Shown here: positions 56,106 to 64,000 of the stretch, piece after piece
Layout of the letters: each line of letters begins with the position of its first letter
Position numbering within the stretch: position 1 is the stretch's first letter
Source: Astrocystis sublimbata
Taxonomy: Eukaryota > Ascomycota > Sordariomycetes > Xylariales > Xylariaceae
Direction of reading: 5' to 3'
NCBI GenBank assembly: GCA_022453515.1
Contig: JAJNNY010000008.1
Coordinates: forward strand, 682,001 to 746,000
DNA: 64,000 nucleotides
Translations under genes and position numbers: made by a program
Notes under the pieces: generated by a model
Database searches by the model: none
The model's input: the letters and a program-made list of their open reading frames with translations, nothing else
Told to the model about the DNA's origin: nothing

Positions 56106-56495
56106 GAAATCTATCATTTAATACTGCCTGAAACAATGATTTTGTCATTATCTGTATAAAAAGCCAAGTGCCTTTCGTTATAGTGGATTTTATGACAGGT
56201 CATTTTAAATTTAAGACGTAAGTGCCTAAGGCCAATCTTACATATTATTCACCGAAAACTCTGCAATTCTTCTCTTGACATAGAAGTGAAGGTCACGTAG
56301 TGCGATATCAATCATTGGTCTATCCATTGCCCTTCGCTGCAAGATTTTTGCGTCGAAAGTTTTGCTTTCAATCAGAACTGATACCAAAGCCGGAAATTTC
56401 AGGTCAGGAATGATAGGTATATCTAGCAGATGAGACAATACACCCAGTTTCATGACGGACCAGCAATCTGGAAGCAATCGACAAGTGTAATTGAA
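56106..56495. other. Intergenic, convergent ends of TF and dehydrogenase
   Basis: A minus-strand frame of 79 codons (56238-56477) runs through it just downstream of the dehydrogenase stop. It has protein-like composition but no recognisable family; it could be chance or the remains of an exon. Confidence 0.4.
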
Positions 56496-57760
56496 CTATG
56501 TAGCGTTAATGTCAACAAGTATCTTGACATGACTATCTCTATCGGATATGAGTTTCTTGATGCCGTCCTCGACAACATTATCAAACCTGATCTTCGCAGT
56601 GATCATACCGTTCGGCTCGATAGCGCCTCGGGGAATGTTAGCGATTGTTCGCACAAGCCTGCCATGGATGGATGGTCTTACCTGTTCTCAGGTTCTCGAT
56701 CACCGCTTCGAAATCCTGTTTATGATATCCAAGAACAGACCTGAAATTGCTATCTTTGTGCATCACCCAATTCGGGTTAAACGGAACCTCCTTCTCCCAA
56801 ATAGCGACGTTGACGACGGTTCCTCTGGCCCTGACCGCGGCACAAGCGCTCTTGATACTGGGACACAGTCAGACGGATACTCCTATACGAGGCGCTGCCA
56901 TGTTGTTGTTGTAAGGAGAAACTCACCTAGCAGGAACCCCAGCACAGTCGAATGCCACATCCGCGCCACTGCCGCCGCTGACATCTAGGACTACCTTGTT
57001 AATATCATCATGCAGAGGATTAACGACCTGTGTCGCGCCAAACTGTCTCGCGAAACTCTGCCGCGAAGCCGCGATTTCCGACACGACGATCGTCTCAACA
57101 CCCTTTGCCTTCAAACACAGGATCAAAGCCAGCCCGATCGGACCGCCTCCGATGATCAAGACAGTAGAAGCAGGGGCAAGCTCCGGGGCGGCGGAAAGCG
57201 CATGCCACGCCACAGCAAGCGGCTCGACCAGCGCGCCCGTCTCGAGCCCCACGCTCTCGGGCAGCGCGAAGACGCTCTTCGCATCCACGCAGACGGCCTC
57301 GCTCAGGCCGCCGCCGAAGCCGCCGTCGCGGCAGACGTTCTCGGCACCGCTTTTACAGGCAGGACAGGCTCCGCAGAATATCGTGGGCTGGATGCAGCAC
57401 GGCTGGCCGATGCGGAATCCCGCGACGTCGGGGCCGATTTCCGTGATGACGCCCGAGAACTCGTGGCCCAGCGTCACGGGGATGGACTCGCCCGTCAGCG
57501 GGTGCCGGTGCGTGGGGCAGAAGACGGGCCCCCCGAGGTATTCGTGGAGATCGGTCCCGCAGAGACCGACGAAGGCTGGGGCTATCTAGCAAGAATGAAA
57601 CCGGTTGAGCAAGACTCAAAGGTGATAGTTTTTCTGGGTCTGAAATCATGTATTGTATAGGTTGGGTATAATTCACCTTAACCTGCCCTTGCCCGACAGT
57701 CGGCTCGGGGATTTGCTCAATCCGGATATCCTCCTTGCCATAGTACCGTACGGCTCTCAT
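56496..57760 (-). CDS. Zinc-dependent alcohol dehydrogenase (butanediol/sorbitol type MDR)
   Basis: Exons 57760-57677, 57585-56927, 56857-56682 and 56626-56496 join in frame to 349 residues. It starts MRAVRYYGKEDIRIEQIPEP, and has the catalytic-zinc ligand region CGTDLHEY (Cys37), GHEFSG with the His-Glu pair, the structural-zinc cysteines CGACPACKSGAENVC, and the Rossmann nucleotide motif GGGPIGL. This matches medium-chain dehydrogenases of the (R,R)-butanediol dehydrogenase/sorbitol dehydrogenase group, which oxidise secondary alcohols with NAD(P)+. The exact substrate is open. The first intron falls early, after residue 28, and the others are 69 and 55 bases. It is convergent with the regulator gene. 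Its promoter holds two TCGG-N2-CCGA palindromes (57790-57799 and 57981-57990), the same type as in the monooxygenase/transporter promoter. Confidence 0.9.
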
Positions 57761-57789
57761 AGTCGGTGGTAGATGAGTATTTCACGGTA

Positions 57790-57799
57790 TCGGGGCCGA
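57790..57799. promoter_or_regulatory. TCGG-N2-CCGA palindrome near dehydrogenase start
   Basis: TCGGGGCCGA, 30 bases upstream of the dehydrogenase ATG, so it may lie in the leader or at the promoter edge. Confidence 0.45.
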
Positions 57800-57980
57800 A
57801 TCGTTAGGTAGGTATATGACTAGATAATACAGAACTTGTAATCGTGAACTTCAGACAGCGACATGATTTTGCCAACCATCCACGATCCATTTCCGAAGCT
57901 CCATGTCCCGAAGGCTGGTGCATTATGTATTCAGCATTCATCAACTAGACCTTTTCATCGTCATGGTTGATGCATCACGA

Positions 57981-57990
57981 TCGGCTCCGA
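57981..57990. promoter_or_regulatory. TCGG-N2-CCGA palindrome upstream of dehydrogenase
   Basis: TCGGCTCCGA, about 220 bases upstream of the dehydrogenase ATG, a usual activator distance in fungi. Confidence 0.5.
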
Positions 57991-58867
57991 AATACCGAGT
58001 CCATGGCATTGCGGGGAGTTGTATTGGCTTGGCAGTCGGTTCCGCCATCTTGGTCTGGACGTGCGCAACCCCAATTGTCAATCTCAACCAATGTTATACT
58101 CCATCCCCAGTTTCCCCAGATTTCTCTGACAGGAGGCGGGGAAAATGAACGGCCTTCCCCGCTTTCCCCCAGGTATTGCGGCGAGTGCGGACCTCATGCA
58201 TAGGGATGTGGATGTTGATAATGCAGGCGCTATTGATAGAGGAGGGGTAGGCTGAACATGATGAATGCGTCTCCATCTGCTGGGCATGACACACCTTAGA
58301 AGATGGTCGTCATCACTTGTAGTCTTGTTTGTGTCAGCTTAGCTTGCTCCTCGCTAGGTAACAGAGCTGACGGTGCCTCAAGTGTCTCATTACATATATG
58401 TAGATTATAGCTGTTCATTAAGAGAATGGTTACCCATGAAACTTGTATTGAGCTCGGGACTTGGACCACACATGTGTATGGTGAAGCAATTTCTTAATAT
58501 TAGGAAGTGATTGGTAGTTGAGCTATCGGCCCAAAGGCAAGCTACTTGCAGACATGCCTAGCACATGCCTAACCTAGGGTATCTGTAAGAGATGGTAAAC
58601 ACACATGTACTCCATTGACACCCGCTCACTTAATTTCAAGTCGGCATTCTAGTATGGCCCATGTGATGTGGATGTGAATCTGTCTTCAATCAATGGAAAC
58701 AGATTCGTCGTAGTAGGTCATTAATTGGGATTGGCGGGTTTCCATTCGCTGCTCCATATGAACGTCCCGCAGCGCCATTGTGTTCCCGTCTCTTTCTCGC
58801 CCGAGGGACCCAGAGGCCGAGAACAGATGAAGAAGGACCTCCCTATCAGTAGTCACATTAGCTACAC

Positions 58868-60857
58868 CTAAGTTTCCAGACTACTAGAAATTGACGCATT
58901 GGTACCAATGGGGATCAGGAAATCGTAGAATTGCGCCCACATACCTCGGTTCATACCAGACTTCTTGGTCACCAAGCTGATGCAGTCTTCGCCATGCTCG
59001 CATCTAGGGACAATGCGTTTGCCCAAAAGCTTCGACCACGATTCTTTGGCTTGGATAGGATCGAAGACGTTTCCGTCTTCATCGATGTCGGGGTTTGGCG
59101 CCTTGTTTTCGTTGGTACTGGAGTTAGATTCAGTTTCTGTTGTGCCATCCAAGCCACCAGTTGATGGTTGGTTTTCAGGGGGTTTTTTGATCTCGTTTTC
59201 TGTGGTCTTCGGCTTGAAGAAGCCCATCAGACTGCTCTGACCCTTTGAGGGAGGATCTTTCCCTGTCCCGCCTTTTGCCTTTTTGGGGGGGTTGTTAGAG
59301 GAAGTGGATGAAGATGGCGTGCGTTTTAGAGTTCTGGACGAGGACTTGACGGGCGAAAGAGCTGACTTAATGGATGACGGAGGTGTTGGATCCACAGTCC
59401 CCGAAGCCCCGGGTGCTGCCTGTTTTTCAAGTGGTTTGGTTTGTGCGGTTGATTCCTCTTGTTGAAGAGCCGCGCTGTTTTCCTTGATGGCTGGTTTCTT
59501 GAAGAACATGTCCTTGATGTTTCGACGACGATCAAATTCTGGTATGAGCTTTGCCGAGAGCGGTAACAGGTCTTTGGTGGACCATTCTCTTAACCGTTTT
59601 CCATCCTCGAACACCCCGGTTGGATTCATAATGTCCTTCAAATAGACGGCCTTTTCATCGATCTGGACTGTGTCATCGAGGGTGGCGAATACTGGACAAT
59701 GATCGGAGCCCATTAGACCCTCTTGGATGTTGGAGTCGATGAACCAGTTTTTCATGTCATCGGTGCAGAGAACGTAATCTATCCGACTACCGAAGTTGCC
59801 CGGTCGAGTGTTCTTCTTGGTGTCCCAACAAGTGAACATGCCTTCTCTCGTGGGATGGAAAAGCCGACCAAGATCCCACAGAACTGGGTTCTCCCTTTCC
59901 TCATCCCGGGGACCAACTACATTGCCTTCAAAAAGAAGCTGGTTGAAGACATGGCGAGATGGCGCAGAAAAGAAGTCAGCTGCCGTCATACCCTCTTTCC
60001 GCAACCGTTCATATAGGTTGGCTGTGTCCATGACATCTCTGACGACGTTGAGATCACCCGTCACGATGACACGCTTGCCCATGGCGACAAGGTTGCGAAC
60101 GCGTATCTCCAACGCCTCCATATAACCAAGTCTGAAATCATCTCGGGACTCGTCTCGATTTGCTGGGCTATATGTGCCAATCAGGACGAAAGCTGGAAAT
60201 TCCAAGATCACACAGCGACCCTCCGAGTCAAGCGTAGCTTCGTCAATGTTTCCTCCCAGTTGAAGCTGGCCGGGCCTGGGGTAGCCACCGATCTGCTGAT
60301 CCTCTGGAAGGTCTCTGAATGAAGTGGTGGAGTTGGGCGGACATAAGACACCTACGATGCCTTCTTCAGCACGTATGGGGGCACAGGCCGAGTTTCGAGT
60401 ATAGATAGCTACACCAGCATAGCCTAAAAATCGCATTAGCTGCAGGCTGCGAGGGGCCCTGATGATTGGATTAGCTGGTACCCTTCTTATGTCGTGGGAG
60501 GCTGAAGAAGACATCCCAGCCAGGAACCAAAACCATGTCGTCTTGCAGGTCCTTGCGCTGTATCTTGGTCTCTTGCATGACGACTATGTCTGCTTCCAGG
60601 ATCTCGAACATGGCCTGCCAGCAATGTCAGGTGTGTAATTCGTATTACAGTAGTATCTGATGCCTACATCGAAGGTTTTCTTCTCGCGCCATGGCTGATA
60701 CCCGAAAGGGTTGCTAGCAGGCGCGTCAGTGCTAATCACAGATTGTCGTCGGCTACAGGACATACCGAATGCCATTCACTGTGCATTCAATCAGCGCTGC
60801 GGTGCAGTACGAAGAGGTGAAAGGCTTACCATTCCAGGATGTTATACGAAGACCCAT
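58868..60857 (-). CDS. APN2: AP endonuclease 2 (DNA lyase) APN2
   Basis: Exons 60857-60830, 60778-60766, 60713-60668, 60614-60482 and 60423-58868 give 591 residues. The second exon is only 13 bases, but it completes the conserved start SWNVNGIRNPFGYQPW. The exonuclease III fold follows: MQETK (catalytic Glu), YSPANRDES, VTGDLNVV (Asp, Asn) and GSDHCPV (His), all intact. The C-terminal part holds a PCNA-binding box QSSLMGFF (about residue 450-457) and a GRF zinc finger (PRCEHGEDCISLVTKKSGMNRGMW). Apn2 cuts abasic sites and removes 3' blocks in base-excision repair, in the nucleus. It is head to head with COX13, an arrangement often seen beside ascomycete mating-type loci. Confidence 0.95.
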
Positions 60858-61643
60858 CTTGCCGATATTATTGCGGGAGTTGCCGTTCGGAGAGGGAGAG
60901 GTGTCAAAGTTATAATGGTGGATATGGCATCACTCTAGCATGAATATCGCAAAGATAACCTACATCTCCCGCGAAGTCCCGTGCAATATGTGCACATCTC
61001 AGAGTCTGAGTAAGTGCCAGGAAGTTGTGGACCAAGGCAGTGGAAATTGGATTGGCAAACTTCGGATTTGAAACAAACTCTACAGCGGCACGTCCATTCC
61101 CCAACCTCGTTGCGCCGGTAGGTAAGTACCTAGCATGTAACGCGGGCAGTCACGATGTCGTCACCAAACTGACCCGTAATCAGGTGACTGTCCTAACTGC
61201 TGGCCGTGCTCCGTAGGTACCTTCTGGCCAGGTTGCCTGGAGGGGGTGTTTGCTGTATACTGTATGCTGAGCTACAGGATTTAAATTGACACTGTAATTT
61301 CCGTCACTAGCACCCCTGCATACTGAGCCATACTTGGGGAGCAGCGCCTGAAGAATACGGTGTGTTATCAGTCGCAAGCACTGTACCGTCCGTCCGAATG
61401 TCGTGCCAATCGCAGATGGTCTGATTCGATGGGAATCCGGACTTGGCCGAGGAATAACCGAGCCAAGCCAAGCTCCCGAGCTTCCAAGCCTGACCTCATC
61501 TCCAATGAGCGGCATATCTGACCGAGCCACCCTGCCTTGGTTACCTACGAACCGAACGAGCCTCGACCGGCACCAACAGAGCCAACAAACCAGAACCATC
61601 TCCCCTCCGACCGACTGATCGATTCAGTCACCAACTTGCCGCC
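60858..61643. promoter_or_regulatory. Divergent promoter of APN2 and COX13
   Basis: About 785 bases between two diverging starts, with no gene recognised. It presumably drives both genes. Confidence 0.45.
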
Positions 61644-62445
61644 ATGGTCTTCCAACGCCAGATCCTCCGCGCCACCCCGCGTCTGGCCGCCCAGCTCCGC
61701 GCTCCCGCCGTCCGAAACACCATCCAGCGCCGTCTCGCTTCCACCGAGAACCAGTTCATCAAGGAGCGTGAGGCCGTCAAGCATCACGCTGCCGGCACCA
61801 CCGGTTCGTCACACGGGTCCGGTATTGTTTAAAGTCTCCAATTACTGACCGATTCGCAGAGCTCTGGCGCAAGATCTCCATCTAGTAAGCGACCCCTGTC
61901 CTGCTGTTCATCGAAGGAAACCCCGCACGATTCCCGACGACTATGACGGACCGATCAGAGTATGCTCTGCGGCATCACCGATAAACGCAACGTCAATTTA
62001 CCCCTATCGGCAAGGCTGCGAAGGGCGCGTATCCAGAGTGGGCCCAGTAGCATATGGACGACAGACAGACTGTCCACTCAAACGAAGGACAGAAAAGAAA
62101 GAAGGGAAGGAGGAATAGAGGAGAACACGAGAACAGATGGCTGACCTATGCTCTCTTTTCCGCCACAACAGTACCGTCCTCCCCTGCCTCATCCTCGCCG
62201 GCGCCAACGCCTACAACTTATGGACCGAGCATTGGGAGCACTGGTCGCACCTGCCCCCTCTAGAGGAGCGTGTCGAGTACCCCTACCAGAACATCCGCAC
62301 CAAGAACTTCCCCTGGGGCAACGGTGACGAGACCCTCTTGTACGTATTCCTCGTCACTAATACCAGTCCGCCTACCTCGCTAACCACCGCGAACGACAGC
62401 TGGAACAAGGACGTCAACTACCACAACAAGGACAAGACCACATAG
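61644..62445 (+). CDS. COX13: Cytochrome c oxidase subunit VIa
   Basis: Exons 61644-61803, 61860-61884, 62172-62339 and 62400-62445 give 132 residues. The Arg/Ala-rich N-terminus (MVFQRQILRATPRLAAQLR...RRLAS) is a mitochondrial presequence. The mature part has ELWRKISI and then the single membrane helix (about 62-80, TVLPCLILAGANAYNLW), WEHWSHLPPLEERVEYPYQNIRTKNFPWGNGDETLFWN and the charged C-terminus, all typical of subunit VIa (Cox13). The third intron is 60 bases, and the second, 287 bases, is long for the window. It is a nuclear-encoded regulatory subunit of complex IV. Confidence 0.95.
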
Positions 62446-63229
62446 AGAGAGCGAGAGACCGATTTCTCTGTATATAGATACCTATCTATCATCACCACCA
62501 CCACCGCTCGAGGGACATGTCTGCTGAGGACCATTCATCACTTACCGGACATAGACAAATGGGCCCACGGCTGTCAAACGAACCTGCTAACTTCCAACAC
62601 TACATGTTCTGTCCTATTGTAGATATTGAGATTCCCTATGTCAATGCAGAACCTATAACCGTACTCTTGCCCCCAAGATGACTCCTGAAATGTCAAATGT
62701 ATCTGCACGCAACCCACCTGTTGCCTCACGATCGATCCTCTCACCCCAGTGATATTCAACTTGGTAAAGATGTATGTATGCGTAGTAAGCGATATGCATC
62801 CTTGGCTAGTATAGAGACAAACCCCTATCATTCTTATACCAATGCGTAGATACCAAATTGTACGCTTTCACTTCCATCGGAATTACGTCTAGTTTAACAA
62901 GACAAGTATATTCGCGGCCTTAGATAGTTGCCTCGCGTATGCTGTTTTGAGTCAGAAGTCGGTTTTCCGGCCATGAAAATACAGTAGGTGCCTAGATGTA
63001 CACATTCTCCGTGGACGCTCTGTCATCCACGTGCTCGCTATTCTCATTTTCCTGAGCATCTGCAATAATTCCAAACATCTCCTCTACTCTCGACAACACC
63101 ACTAACATATCGAGTTGACTACTATAGGATGCTAGCTGGACTTGATATGAACAATTTTCCGCATTCTTACAAGGCACATAACGCGCCGCCCAGGTACATT
63201 TCGAGTAGTCAACCCCCTCCCATCTGGAT
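62446..63229. other. COX13/SLA2 convergent intergenic
   Basis: About 780 bases between the COX13 and SLA2 stops. I see no HMG-box or alpha-box stretch or other gene. An in-frame continuation on the minus strand after the SLA2 stop (to 62992) is not conserved-looking. Confidence 0.5.
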
Positions 63230-64000
63230 TTAATCCTCCTGGTACGAGATCTTGCGCATCTCGCCAAGACGGTGTCGCGCAGCCGATAGCGAGTTCTCCA
63301 ACTGAAGGATTTCAACCTAACATTGCAAATATCATCAGCACAGTTCTTAGCGTTACAAGGAGGGCCATAAGTGTTTCTCTTACCTGTTGTTCCATCTCCC
63401 GGACCTTGAACTCGTGCGTGCCCAGCTTCGAGTAGTCGACGGCCTCGTCCTCTTGGTTGCGATCCTTGATCATTTCTTGCACTTGCCTGACCAGGGACCG
63501 ACAAGCGGTGCCGACGGCCTTGCTGGCCTGTTCAAGGCTCTCCTGGCTCTTGCTCATGAAGCCGGCCTTGACACGACTGGCGGCGACGAGCTGGGCCGTC
63601 GAGGCAGCCACGTTGTTGGATGCTACGATCAGCTGCTCTGGGCTGTTGCGACCGGAGATGACGCCGTCGGCCGTCTCGATGAGTGTGTTTGTGGACGATG
63701 CAACAGCCTTGGCTGCGGAAATAAGTCCCTCGGTCCATCGGTTATTCTTCTTGTAGAAAGCTGTTTTGGAGGACGAGCCCCGGCCAGCCTGGACGATTTC
63801 TTGCTGTGTCGCCGTGGCTGCCTTGATCAGCTGCGCAATGGCGTTGGTGATGGCCATGGCAGCATCCAGAATGGTGTCATTGACCTTGAGCTCGTAGGTC
63901 GAGTAACCATCGCGAGGCTTGTTCTTCAATTTGGCCAAGCGAGCGGCCGCAGCAGCAATGGCGTCGGCCGCCTTGCTTAGTTCATTGTCAACAATCTCGC
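63230..64000 (-). CDS. SLA2: SLA2/END4 actin-binding endocytic adaptor, C-terminal part
   Basis: The gene runs off the right edge; the last 233 residues are in the window (exon 64000-63384, then 63316-63230 after a 67-base intron). What is visible is the I/LWEQ (talin-HIP1/R) actin-binding module: SKAADAIAAAAARLAKLK, TILDAAMAITNAIAQLIKAATATQQEIVQAGRG, KTAFYKKNNRWTEGLISAAKAVASSTNTLIETADGVISG, and LIVASNNVAASTAQLVAASRVKAGFMSKSQESLEQASKAV. The helical tail ends VEILQLENSLSAARHRLGEMRKISYQED. Sla2 links clathrin-coated endocytic sites to actin through an N-terminal ANTH domain, which lies outside the window. It is convergent with COX13. Confidence 0.94.

Larger units (their letters stand above)
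57761..58867. other. Dehydrogenase promoter and APN2 3' flank, no MAT gene
   Basis: 1.1 kb with no recognisable coding sequence. I looked specifically for HMG-box or alpha-box stretches, which often lie next to the 3' end of APN2, and see none. Palindromes TCGGGGCCGA (57790-57799) and TCGGCTCCGA (57981-57990) lie in the dehydrogenase-proximal part. Confidence 0.55.

Overview
This is nuclear DNA of a filamentous ascomycete (Pezizomycotina), most probably a Sordariomycete. Genes sit on both strands and carry short introns of about 50-190 bases, most with GTRNGT-type donors and CTRAC/CTNAC branch points. The gene set also fits: a filamentous-type septin, PalI, a DUF1996 secreted protein, a Zn2Cys6 regulator and the APN2/COX13/SLA2 set known from ascomycete mating-type flanks. 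I find 23 protein-coding genes and no convincing rRNA, tRNA, CRISPR array or intact transposon. Exon joins below were worked out by hand; for each multi-exon gene they keep the reading frame throughout.

Left part (1-32 kb), loosely packed: an unrecognised Asn/Gln-rich protein (830-2839); an alpha/beta-hydrolase (3595-5152, minus); a Caps_synth-type glycosyltransferase (6183-7385); a DUF1996 secreted protein (8136-9676); an AspE-like septin (10702-12327, minus); a mitochondrial ABC1/UbiB-family kinase-like protein (15349-17388, minus); PalI/Rim9 (21903-24270); an F-box/ankyrin protein (26246-28511, minus); a J-protein with a Cys-rich tail (29534-30398); a small PPSY-motif protein (31656-32069). 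Two long gaps lie at 12.3-15.3 kb and 17.4-21.9 kb.

Middle part (32.5-47.3 kb), dense housekeeping genes: RPL21 (eL21) and RPS9 (uS4) head to head, splicing factor SLU7, a metallophosphoesterase, the DNA polymerase zeta catalytic subunit REV3, and an NVJ2/TEX2-type SMP-domain lipid-transfer protein.

Right part (47.7-57.8 kb), an accessory-looking group: a minimal SCA7-domain protein, an FAD monooxygenase with an NTF2/SnoaL-like N-terminus, a GPR1/FUN34/YaaH (acetate/ammonium) transporter, a Zn2Cys6 transcription factor and a zinc alcohol dehydrogenase. The monooxygenase/transporter divergent promoter and the dehydrogenase promoter share a palindrome TCGG-N2-CCGA (50892-50901, 57790-57799, 57981-57990), with a related GCGG-N2-CCGC at 50861-50870. 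This may be the binding site of the neighbouring regulator. I propose this is a small co-regulated catabolic cluster; that is inference.

Right end (58.9-64 kb): APN2, COX13 and the 3' end of SLA2, the classical neighbours of the ascomycete MAT locus, lie together with no MAT gene between them. The 3' flank of APN2, where MAT is often found, instead holds the accessory group.
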